Source: an uncultured Methanomassiliicoccales archaeon (GTDB lineage Archaea; Thermoplasmatota; Thermoplasmata; Methanomassiliicoccales; Methanomethylophilaceae). From it: 6,069 bases of DNA. The notes below the pieces were generated by a model. The model did no database searches and was not told the origin of the DNA. It saw nothing but the letters and a program-made list of their open reading frames with translations. Position 1 is the first letter of the stretch. Every line of letters starts with the position of its first letter. The position numbers and the translations under genes are program-made. Shown here in pieces: positions 1 through 6,069 of this stretch. The stretch spans positions 1 through 6,069 of the forward strand of contig CAKQHC010000089.1 in assembly GCA_934234005.1 (NCBI GenBank). The letters run 5' to 3'.

Positions 1-141
1 GAAGCCGAGGAAGCAATCAACCAAATCAAAAACAGAGAGTACTCTTACGGACTCGGTAAAAATCTGATTCTGTACGGAGTCTGCTTTAACGGCAAAAGAC
101 CGAAAGTTGTTATGGAGCGGAGTTCCATACAATTTGTATGA
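1..141 (+). CDS. C-terminal end of an AAA-ATPase-like / DUF1703 (PD-(D/E)XK nuclease-like) family protein, 5' partial
   Basis: The reading frame is open from the first base and ends at TGA 139-141, giving the last 46 residues of a gene that begins before the window. The visible tail has the pattern EAINQIKNREYSYGL, then a hydrophobic strand (NLILYGVCF) and a short basic strand (KRPKVVMER). This is how proteins with an N-terminal AAA-ATPase-like domain and a C-terminal DUF1703 nuclease-like domain usually end: an 'AL.QI....Y' helix followed by 'I..G..F......' strands. Such proteins are abundant and often multicopy in gut archaea and Bacteroidetes, and their cellular role is not established. 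The ATPase domain and any nuclease residues lie outside the window, so neither can be verified. It appears unrelated to the transporter genes downstream, from which a 247-base gap separates it. The family call rests on a short tail only. Confidence 0.6.
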   Translation, partial: EAEEAINQIKNREYSYGLGKNLILYGVCFNGKRPKVVMERSSIQFV

Positions 142-227
142 ACTGTGATATTTGATTGATTACTTTTGTGCCAGACCATAATTCTGTGTATTCGGTTTTC
201 CTGCTGACGATTCAAGACTGATTGCCG

Positions 228-320
228 ATGACGGCTATTGTAATCAATGCATTTGTAGTAATTGCAATTGTAGTATTTGTCTCTCAATTTTACAATACAT
301 CCGCTTTTTTGTTGATATAA
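228..320 (+). CDS. Possible 30-residue single-span membrane peptide (doubtful)
   Basis: An ATG at 228 opens a 30-codon frame ending at TAA 318-320. The product is almost entirely hydrophobic (MTAIVINAFVVIAIVVFV, then SQFYNTSAFLLI), enough for one membrane span. The frame is closed just upstream by TGA 219-221, so it cannot be an extension of another gene in this frame. There is no Shine-Dalgarno-like sequence before the ATG and no convincing TATA-like box 25-30 bases upstream. The hydrophobic run coincides with three imperfect 15-base DNA repeats, and the 3' end overlaps the TATA-like element of the MMPL gene. The apparent peptide may therefore be only a by-product of AT-rich regulatory DNA. 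It resembles no family I recognise. Confidence 0.2.
   Translation: MTAIVINAFVVIAIVVFVSQFYNTSAFLLI
237..281 (+). repeat. Three tandem imperfect 15-base repeats upstream of the MMPL gene
   Basis: Reading in steps of fifteen gives ATTGTAATCAATGCA (237-251), TTTGTAGTAATTGCA (252-266) and ATTGTAGTATTTGTC (267-281). TTGTA recurs at 238, 253 and 268, exactly 15 bases apart. Neighbouring units match at 11 of 15 positions. A reverse-oriented TACAAT follows at 291-296, so ATTGTAGTATT (267-277) and AATTTTACAAT (286-296) form an 11-base inverted repeat with two mismatches and an 8-base spacer. The palindrome AATTGCAATT spans 260-269. The array ends about 35 bases before the AT-rich TATA-like element, a position suitable for a transcription factor. 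AT-rich sequence makes chance repeats fairly likely. Confidence 0.4.
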
Positions 321-326
321 TATAAA
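314..326 (+). promoter_or_regulatory. Candidate TATA box of the MMPL transporter gene
   Basis: GATATAATATAAA is the most TATA-like stretch before the MMPL start. With the usual archaeal distance of about 25 bases, transcription would begin near 343-348 and leave a leader of roughly 40 bases. A weaker alternative is CGTATAT at 345-350, which would give a shorter leader. There is no Shine-Dalgarno sequence before the ATG at 389 in either case. The T6 run at 305-310 just upstream could serve as a U-rich stop signal for whatever is transcribed before it. Confidence 0.35.
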
Positions 327-388
327 GGTCCGTAACTGTCATAACGTATATCAGTAAGGTTAAAGAAACCGTTATAGATGCCCCGTTC

Positions 389-2977
389 ATGATATTTGAC
401 AAGCTGGCCGATGCCATCACCGGCCACGCAAAAATCATAGTGGCAATATGGGCTGTCATTTTGATAGTGGCAGCACCTCTGGCACTGAAGGCCGGGGATG
501 TAATGCTCTATGATACGAACGAGATGGCGGGGTCCGATTCGGAATCCGTAAAAGGACTCGAAATCATTAACGAAAATTTCTCCTCATCGGGAGTTGATGT
601 TTCGTCTATTCCGATAGTGGTAATCAAGTTCTCGGACAGTACAGGCAGGGAATCTGCCAAAAGTCTGATTGAGAAATTAGGCGATTCCCAAAATGCAATC
701 GATTCCAAGCGTTGGGCCGAGATAAAAGATGAAGATACGGGCGACCTGCTGTCTCCGATATCGTTCATTTCCATGGCTCCGCAGGTCCATGACGACGGAA
801 CCGGCATATATCTTGCAGGCGTGATATATACAGATGGGGCATTGGGAACAACGGATGTTTCCGACGACACGCCCAATTTGAGAGGTTACATCAAAGACAC
901 GACTTCCGCTTCGGAAATCGAAGGCGTGGATGTGTATCTTACGGGAACACCCGCAATTTCATACGATATGGCAACAGGATCGTCCGAAGACATATCGAGG
1001 ATAGATCCGTTCACGATTCTTCTGATTCTGATTCTTGTGGGATTGTTCTTCAGATCATTCATATCGTCGGCAACGCCGCCCATGACAATCGGTGTGGCTT
1101 TTATTGTCGTATTGGCGTTGATATACGGAATCGGACAGATTCTGAATATATTCTTCATAACGGAGATGATGCTGCTTGTATCCATGATGGGTGCGGGTTG
1201 TGATTACTGTATCTTCATCATATCGCGTTACAGAGAAGAGCTCCGTTCCGGACTTCCGCATAAAGAAGCACTCCATCAGGCGGTCGTCTGGGCAGGAGAA
1301 TCCATTGCGACTTCCGGTGCATCGGTCATAATCGGATTCGGTGCCATGAGTATCTGTTCTTTCAGTCTCGTATCTACAATGGGAATCTGTCTCGCAGTCG
1401 GTATTCTGGTAGCACTTATGGCTGCTCTTACACTCATCCCTGCGGTTCTTGCTCTTGTCGGCGACAGGATATTCTGGCCTACGAGGATGAACGCATTCGA
1501 AGAGGGCGGAAAGGCTACACGCGGATGGTATGCCAAATGCGGAAAAATCGGAAAGAGGTATTTTGAAGCCTCATCCAGATTTTCGATTAAACATGCCAAA
1601 GCGATAGTTCTCGCTGCGGTACTCGTGACTGTTCCTGCGGCATATCTTATGGAAACCAACGAAACGTCATACGACATGATTTCGTCTATGCAGTCCGGAG
1701 ATTCCGGAGAAGGTATGGATCTTATCGGAGAGTACGCCAATCAGGGAATGCTGATGCCGAATTACTCTGTTATTCAATATGATACCAACATTGCCGTGTA
1801 TGCGCCCATTTCGTATATCGATATGACTCTGCCCGGATTGGTCTGGACCGAGAACGGAAAATCTGTTGTAGCAGGTTTGAAGCCCGTATATGAAGAAATA
1901 TTGAAGGACGATAACGTTGCAGAAGTTTCCGGGCCGTTCGTATGGTCAAACGAATTGGCAGAAGCCAGGGCAGCATTGCCTGGTGCATCTTCTACAGAAC
2001 TTGTCGCATATATAATCAAGGATGCACCCACAACCATTCAGGCCGTTCTGAGCGAAGTAATTCAAAGCCTTGACGAACAGGGATTTGTGGCAGATCTTCT
2101 AGTGGACGATTCTTCTCAGCCTGTAGTAAGTCCTGTTATGGATTACTTCGTCAATTACGAAGGCGGCATATTGGGCGGAGACTTCAAAGCATCCGTCGAT
2201 GCAGACGGCAACACCGCATATTCCGGCGCATGGCAATACATCAAGATTACATACGCCACAAAGGATGCCGCAATGGCGCCCGCATCTATGGATACCATCT
2301 CATATGTTGACGGTATTGTGGGCGATTACGTATCCGACAACGAGTTTGCCGTTCAGACCTGGCTGACGGGAACTGCTGCCGTGATGTTCGAAATATCCCA
2401 GGTTATCGGTAAAGAGTTCAACAAGATTGAATTGCTTGTTATCGTTCTGATAATTATACTTCTCTTCGTTGTGATGAAGTCTTACACTATTCCGTTCAGA
2501 TCCGTTCTGACCATATTGATGAGTATCTGCTGGACTTTGGCAGCCACGCATATCGTGTTCGTGAACATACTCGGACAGGAAGTCATGTGGCTTATTCCGT
2601 TGATTCTTCTCGTTATCTGTCTCGGACTCGGAATGGATTATGATATCCTTCTTACTACCCGTATAAAGGAAAATGTGAAAGCAAGGGGAATGAGCAACGA
2701 CGAAGCAATCCATCACGCCGTTATGCATACGGGTTCGGTCATTACGATTTGCGGACTCATCATGGGCGGTGCGTTCGGTACGCTTATGCTGTCCGGAATG
2801 ACTATGATGCAGGAATTCGGATTTGCTCTCTGCTTTGCCATTTTGGTAGACGCGCTTATTGTCCGTACATACATCGTGCCTGCAGTCATGCATCTTTTGG
2901 GAGACTGGAACTGGAAAGGACCGAAATTCCTCGACAGATCCAAAAAATCCGAGCCGTCCGAGAACACCGAGGAATAA
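389..2977 (+). CDS. MMPL-family (RND superfamily) exporter, 862 residues
   Basis: An integral membrane exporter of the RND superfamily, MMPL branch; these use ion gradients to move lipids or other hydrophobic compounds outward. The protein shows the duplicated layout of the family. In the first half, one span (about residues 14-34) is followed by an extracytoplasmic domain (35-205) and five spans (about 208-226, 233-253, 260-281, 308-326, 330-356). In the second half, a span (404-421) is followed by a second external domain (422-680) and five spans (682-701, 711-732, 737-758, 785-805, 810-832). Asp-Tyr pairs D272-Y273 (GCDYCIF) and D750-Y751 (GMDYDIL) lie in spans 4 and 10, where mycobacterial MmpL3 has its proton-relay pairs. 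Each half ends with a similar LGD...W/P segment, a trace of internal duplication. ATG 389 is the only standard start after the in-frame stop at 323-325. Length is normal for the archaeal members. The substrate cannot be inferred; the ABC exporter genes follow after 75 bases. Confidence 0.93.
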   Translation: MIFDKLADAITGHAKIIVAIWAVILIVAAPLALKAGDVMLYDTNEMAGSDSESVKGLEIINENFSSSGVDVSSIPIVVIKFSDSTGRESAKSLIEKLGDSQNAIDSKRWAEIKDEDTGDLLSPISFISMAPQVHDDGTGIYLAGVIYTDGALGTTDVSDDTPNLRGYIKDTTSASEIEGVDVYLTGTPAISYDMATGSSEDISRIDPFTILLILILVGLFFRSFISSATPPMTIGVAFIVVLALIYGIGQILNIFFITEMMLLVSMMGAGCDYCIFIISRYREELRSGLPHKEALHQAVVWAGESIATSGASVIIGFGAMSICSFSLVSTMGICLAVGILVALMAALTLIPAVLALVGDRIFWPTRMNAFEEGGKATRGWYAKCGKIGKRYFEASSRFSIKHAKAIVLAAVLVTVPAAYLMETNETSYDMISSMQSGDSGEGMDLIGEYANQGMLMPNYSVIQYDTNIAVYAPISYIDMTLPGLVWTENGKSVVAGLKPVYEEILKDDNVAEVSGPFVWSNELAEARAALPGASSTELVAYIIKDAPTTIQAVLSEVIQSLDEQGFVADLLVDDSSQPVVSPVMDYFVNYEGGILGGDFKASVDADGNTAYSGAWQYIKITYATKDAAMAPASMDTISYVDGIVGDYVSDNEFAVQTWLTGTAAVMFEISQVIGKEFNKIELLVIVLIIILLFVVMKSYTIPFRSVLTILMSICWTLAATHIVFVNILGQEVMWLIPLILLVICLGLGMDYDILLTTRIKENVKARGMSNDEAIHHAVMHTGSVITICGLIMGGAFGTLMLSGMTMMQEFGFALCFAILVDALIVRTYIVPAVMHLLGDWNWKGPKFLDRSKKSEPSENTEE

Positions 2978-2987
2978 GATGATAAAC

Positions 2988-3005
2988 GGGATCCTTCGGG
3001 ATCCC
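2988..3005 (+). terminator. Perfect 7-bp GC-rich hairpin with TTCG tetraloop after the MMPL gene
   Basis: GGGATCC (2988-2994), TTCG (2995-2998) and GGATCCC (2999-3005) form a perfect stem closed by C(UUCG)G, the unusually stable RNA tetraloop. It begins 11 bases after the MMPL stop codon and is followed by a pyrimidine-rich stretch (ACTTTCCC) rather than a clean run of T. It sits between the gene end and the TATA-like box of the next unit, so it may mark the 3' end of the MMPL mRNA, by termination or by protection against exonucleases. Archaeal termination normally depends on U-runs more than on hairpins, so the terminator label is tentative; the hairpin itself is plain to see. Confidence 0.5.
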
Positions 3006-3021
3006 ACTTTCCCACCGTCAA

Positions 3022-3029
3022 CTTTTAAG
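3022..3029 (+). promoter_or_regulatory. Candidate TATA box for the ABC exporter operon
   Basis: CTTTTAAG is centred about 27 bases before the ATG at 3053. At the standard archaeal TATA-to-start distance, transcription would begin at or within a few bases of that ATG, giving a leaderless mRNA. This agrees with the complete lack of a Shine-Dalgarno-like sequence between 3030 and 3052. The match to the archaeal TATA consensus is only moderate. Confidence 0.45.
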
Positions 3030-3052
3030 TCGGATATTCTTTCATAACACCG

Positions 3053-4792
3053 ATGATTCTGAAGTATCTCGGGAAGCGCGGATGGATTTTGGTCTGTATC
3101 TGCACCGTATGTATGTTTTGTCAATGTTATCTCGATTTGGCAATCCCGGGATATATGTCGTCGGTTACGGAGATATTACAGAACGGCGGTACTACGGAAC
3201 AGGTAGTTTCCGAAGGTAAAACGATGCTGTACTGTGCTTTGGGAAGCTTTATGTTTTCTGTCATTGTGGCGTTGACATCTTCCAAAGTCGCCGCATCAAT
3301 GGCAACCAGACTGAGAAAGGAACAGTTCGAAAGAGTATCGTCATTTTCAGTTCAGGAAATAAACCGCTTCACTACCGCGAGTCTCATCAACCGTTTTACC
3401 AATGATATAAGCCAGATTCAGAGAATGATTGTAACGGGACTCAATGCGTTGACCAAAACGCCCATTATGGCATCTTTGGCATTGGTGAAAATCTCCGGCG
3501 GAAGTTGGCAGTGGACGGCAGTCACGGCAATATCGGTTGCATGCATGATTGCGGTAATAGCAGTCGTTATGTGGTATGTCATTCCAAGATTCAAAAGAAT
3601 TCAGTCGTTAACGGATGATGTCAACAGAGTAACGGAGGAGAATCTTACGGGAGTCAGAGTGGTGCGTGCATACAATGCCGAGGCATACCAAGAGGCACGT
3701 TCCGACGGAGCAAACGAAGCTTTGACCGCAAACAATCTTTCCGCAAGGCACGCAATGTCCGTGATGATGCCTTTTGTGGATACGGTTATGAATATGCTGA
3801 CCGTATCGATATATTTCATCGGTGCACTGTTGATTGTCGATGCGTACGGTTCGTCTAAAATAGATATTTTCTCGGATATGGTGGTGTTCTCGTCGTATAC
3901 GATGCATGTTGTGCTGTCGTTTGTATTTATGATCATGACTTTAATGCAGATGCCCCGTGCACTTGTTTCGTCGAAACGCGTTCAGGAAGTCATAAACACA
4001 AAACCGACCATAGTGTCCGGAACGGCAAAACCGCCCATGGCGGGTACTGTCGAATTCAGAGATGTTTCGTTCAGATATCCCGGAGCTGTCGAGGATTGTC
4101 TGAGCGGAATTTCGTTCAAAGTTGCTGCGGGTGAAACGGTGGCGATAATAGGGGCCACGGGCAGCGGTAAAAGCACATTGGTCAATCTGATGCTCAGATT
4201 TTATGATGTCTGCGGAGGTTCTGTATCGGTTGACGGTACGGATGTAAGGGAGTACGATCTCGACAGTCTCAGATCGAGATTCGGTTATGTTCCGCAGAAT
4301 ATTGTGCTGTTTACCGGTACCGTGGGATACAATGTGGGTTTCGGACTGCCTTCCGATGCCGACCGTATTTCCGAAATCCGCCGTGCACTGGACATTGCAC
4401 AGGCTTCTTCGTTTGTTGACGGGATGGAAGGCGGAATAGATGCGATGGTTTCCCAGGGAGGAACCAATCTCTCGGGCGGTCAGAGGCAAAGACTGTCCAT
4501 AGCCCGCGCAGTATGCAAAAGAGCCGAAATAATGGTTTTCGACGATTCGTTTTCGGCTTTGGATTACAGGACCGACCGCAATCTCAGAAACGCTTTGGCC
4601 GAAGAATGCAAAGAATCCACGAAGATCATTGTCGCACAGAGAGTCAGCACTATTGTCGATGCAGATCGGATAATTGTATTGGATGACGGAAAGATTGTCG
4701 GTAACGGCACCCATAAGGAGCTTTTGGATAACTGCGAAGTATATCGCGAAATCGCTTCTTCGCAATTAACGGAAGAGGAGATGATGCAATGA
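3053..4792 (+). CDS. ABC exporter half-transporter, degenerate-site subunit of a heterodimer, 579 residues
   Basis: Six predicted spans (about 11-31, 56-76, 131-148, 155-176, 239-262, 275-298) are followed by an ATPase domain from about residue 333, the standard half-exporter layout at normal length. Visible motifs are A-loop Tyr342, Walker A GATGSGKST (367-375), Q-loop Gln415 (YVPQN), signature LSGGQ (473-477), Walker B ending D497-D498 and D-loop SALD (501-504). The position of the catalytic Glu is Asp498, and the switch His is Gln529 (VAQRVSTI). Both changes are typical of the subunit that forms the non-hydrolysing site in heterodimeric exporters such as TM287/288 and BmrC/BmrD, while the intact LSGGQ would serve the partner's active site. 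The next gene overlaps by four bases and encodes that partner. ATG 3053 is the only standard start after the in-frame TAA at 3026. Span 1 contains five cysteines (15, 17, 20, 23, 25). Substrate unknown; multidrug or lipid export is usual for relatives. Confidence 0.93.
   Translation: MILKYLGKRGWILVCICTVCMFCQCYLDLAIPGYMSSVTEILQNGGTTEQVVSEGKTMLYCALGSFMFSVIVALTSSKVAASMATRLRKEQFERVSSFSVQEINRFTTASLINRFTNDISQIQRMIVTGLNALTKTPIMASLALVKISGGSWQWTAVTAISVACMIAVIAVVMWYVIPRFKRIQSLTDDVNRVTEENLTGVRVVRAYNAEAYQEARSDGANEALTANNLSARHAMSVMMPFVDTVMNMLTVSIYFIGALLIVDAYGSSKIDIFSDMVVFSSYTMHVVLSFVFMIMTLMQMPRALVSSKRVQEVINTKPTIVSGTAKPPMAGTVEFRDVSFRYPGAVEDCLSGISFKVAAGETVAIIGATGSGKSTLVNLMLRFYDVCGGSVSVDGTDVREYDLDSLRSRFGYVPQNIVLFTGTVGYNVGFGLPSDADRISEIRRALDIAQASSFVDGMEGGIDAMVSQGGTNLSGGQRQRLSIARAVCKRAEIMVFDDSFSALDYRTDRNLRNALAEECKESTKIIVAQRVSTIVDADRIIVLDDGKIVGNGTHKELLDNCEVYREIASSQLTEEEMMQ
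4775..4780 (+). promoter_or_regulatory. Ribosome binding site of the second ABC subunit
   Basis: GAGGAG lies 8 bases before the ATG at 4789, inside the last codons of the upstream gene. It decides the start of the second subunit and contrasts with the first subunit, which has no such site. That contrast is the common archaeal pattern of a leaderless first gene and Shine-Dalgarno-led internal genes. The ATGs at 4781 and 4784 are in the upstream gene's frame and encode its final Met-Met. Confidence 0.6.
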
Positions 4793-6069
4793 GTTTCGGC
4801 GGACCGCAGAGAGCTCCGGGAAGCAGATTTGTCAGCAGAGGAAAGGCTGACAGTTTCTGGGATGCATGGAAGAGGCTGTTCCGGTATATGTCCGAATACC
4901 GTTTGTCATTTGTTATTGCTGTCGCGGCATCCGCAATATGTGCCGTTACATCGGTATTGGGTCCGCATTATCTCAGCTTAATAACAAACGAAGTGGAGAA
5001 AGGACTGACGGCATCCATGGATACGGATTGCGTCATGACTCTTGTTGTGATGCTTTCCGCGATATATATTTTCGGAGGATTTCTGTCGTTTCTTGACAAC
5101 TACTGTATGGCTACGGTTTCTCAGAAAACGGCATCCAGGTTTAGAAAGGATATAGCCAGAAAGATAAACAAACTTCCGTTGAAGTATTTTGACGGACACC
5201 GTACCGGAGATATACTCAGCCGTATAACGAACGATGTCGATAATATAAGTCAGTCTATGGATCAGGGCGTAACTACGCTGGTATCGGCGGTTACGCTGTT
5301 TACCGGAGCCTTGGTGATGATGTTTGTGACAGACGTGAGTTTGGCGCTCATATCGTTAGCCACAACACTGCTGGGTCTGATTATCATGAAGATTTTAATG
5401 TCCCGTTCGCAGAAGTATTTCGTGAACCAGCAGAGGGATCTCGGAAACATGAATTCCCATGTCAGCGAAATCTATTCGGGTCACGTTGTCGTCAAGGCTT
5501 TCGGAGGGGAACAGAATTCTTTGGATAAGTTCAGAGAAATAAATTCAAGTCTGTCTAACAGTGCATTCAAGTCGCAGTTTATAGGACGCGTAATGATTCC
5601 CGTGACGAATTTTACCGGTAATCTCGGTTATGCCGCAGTATGCATATCCGGGGCTGTGATGTACATCAACGGCAGTATTTCGTTCGGAACAATCGTTGCA
5701 TTCATGTTTTACGTCCGCATGGTTTCCCGTCCCATGAATCAGATTTCGGAGGCTTTGATTTCAATGCAATCCGTTGCCGCTTCCGCGGAAAGGGTTTTCG
5801 AGTTTATAGACGAAACCGAAATGGATCCAGAGACAAACATCTCTGATACATTGGAACATGTTGCAGGCAGAGTGGAATTCAGAAACGTTCATTTCGGATA
5901 CGAACCCGGAAGAGAGGTTATATGCGGGTTCTCGGCTGTTGTGGAGCCGGGTCAGAAAGTGGCAATTGTCGGGCCTACTGGTGCCGGAAAGACGACAATA
6001 GTAAACCTGCTTATGCGTTTTTACGATGTATCCGACGGTGAAATACTGATAGACGGCATACCTGTAAGG
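4789..6069 (+). CDS. ABC exporter half-transporter, probable catalytic subunit of the heterodimer, 3' partial (427 residues seen)
   Basis: The frame runs open from ATG 4789 to the window end. A glycine/proline-rich cytoplasmic lead-in (MSFGGPQRAPGSRF) is typical of the second subunit in such pairs. Six predicted spans follow (about 38-60, 84-104, 163-181, 184-204, 270-292, 297-318), with the coupling segments YFDGHRTGDILSRITNDVD (133-151) and EIYSGHVVVKAFGGE (227-241). The ATPase domain begins near residue 361 with A-loop Tyr371 and Walker A GPTGAGKTT (395-403). The sequence is cut about 24 residues after Walker A, so the Q-loop, signature, Walker B and switch His are missing through truncation by the window, not by mutation. 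By pairing logic this subunit should carry the catalytic Glu and His, with a possibly altered signature motif; that is a prediction. Start and stop overlap with the upstream gene as ATGA, indicating translational coupling and equal production of the two subunits. Confidence 0.93.
   Translation, partial: MSFGGPQRAPGSRFVSRGKADSFWDAWKRLFRYMSEYRLSFVIAVAASAICAVTSVLGPHYLSLITNEVEKGLTASMDTDCVMTLVVMLSAIYIFGGFLSFLDNYCMATVSQKTASRFRKDIARKINKLPLKYFDGHRTGDILSRITNDVDNISQSMDQGVTTLVSAVTLFTGALVMMFVTDVSLALISLATTLLGLIIMKILMSRSQKYFVNQQRDLGNMNSHVSEIYSGHVVVKAFGGEQNSLDKFREINSSLSNSAFKSQFIGRVMIPVTNFTGNLGYAAVCISGAVMYINGSISFGTIVAFMFYVRMVSRPMNQISEALISMQSVAASAERVFEFIDETEMDPETNISDTLEHVAGRVEFRNVHFGYEPGREVICGFSAVVEPGQKVAIVGPTGAGKTTIVNLLMRFYDVSDGEILIDGIPVR

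Noticed and set aside
305..310. T6 run as a terminator for the upstream DUF1703-like gene.
   Set aside because: It is more than 160 bases past that stop codon, has no stem before it, and lies next to an AT-rich promoter, so composition alone explains it. It is mentioned only as a possibility under the promoter entry.
182..325. A second open frame over the repeats with many cysteines (YCNQCICSNCNCSIC), resembling a small metal-binding protein.
   Set aside because: It has no ATG, GTG or TTG start after the in-frame TAA at 179-181. The cysteines arise mechanically because each 15-base repeat contains TGT or TGC in that frame.
1018..1036. Short direct repeat TTCTGATTCTGATTCTT in the MMPL gene.
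   Set aside because: It encodes the alternating Leu-Ile run of a membrane span and needs no further explanation.
2749..3047. Two overlapping + strand frames across the end of the MMPL gene (2749-2982 and 2859-3047).
   Set aside because: They are out of frame with the clear MMPL C-terminus, which continues through conserved membrane spans to 2977, and they have no ribosome site or recognisable content. They do not indicate a frameshift.
2300..3124. A 274-codon open frame on the - strand.
   Set aside because: It lies antisense to the 3' part of the MMPL gene and runs across the hairpin and promoter. Its sequence is polar, rich in His, Asn and Arg, and of no recognisable family, as expected for an antisense shadow.
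3941..4765. A second 274-codon open frame on the - strand.
   Set aside because: It is antisense to the ATPase domain of the ABC subunit, whose + strand frame carries every family motif; the antisense product shows no domain.

Overview
The window looks like archaeal chromosome, most likely a methanogen of the Methanomassiliicoccales type. This is inference from style, not a database result. The G+C content is moderate. The first gene of the ABC pair has no ribosome binding site but has a TATA-like box about 27 bases before its ATG, the spacing expected for leaderless archaeal transcripts. Its operon-internal partner does carry a Shine-Dalgarno-like GAGGAG. None of the genes whose ends are visible stops at TAG; that fits pyrrolysine-using archaea, but with so few genes it is weak evidence.

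Layout: all real genes read on the + strand. Bases 1-141 are the last 46 codons of a gene resembling the AAA-ATPase-like/DUF1703 (PD-(D/E)XK nuclease-like) family. A 247-base gap (142-388) follows. It holds a possible 30-residue hydrophobic ORF, three tandem imperfect 15-base repeats and an AT-rich TATA-like element. Bases 389-2977 encode a complete 862-residue MMPL/RND-superfamily exporter with twelve predicted membrane spans and an Asp-Tyr pair in each half. A 75-base gap then holds a perfect 7-bp hairpin with a TTCG loop and the TATA-like box of the next unit.

Bases 3053-4792 and 4789-6069 (cut off by the window end) encode the two half-transporters of a heterodimeric ABC exporter, overlapping by ATGA. 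The first subunit has Asp in place of the catalytic Glu and Gln in place of the switch His, while its LSGGQ signature is intact. That is the classic degenerate-site partner. The second subunit should supply the catalytic Walker B and His, but these lie beyond the window.

Taken together this is an export locus: a probably proton-driven MMPL pump beside an ATP-driven heterodimeric exporter, apparently as two separate transcription units in the same direction. Substrates cannot be read from the sequence; lipids or amphiphilic/toxic compounds are the usual candidates for these families. I see no clearly new system. The points most worth checking are the 15-base repeat array with its overlapping small ORF, the TTCG hairpin, the leaderless start and a cysteine cluster in the first membrane span of the first ABC subunit.
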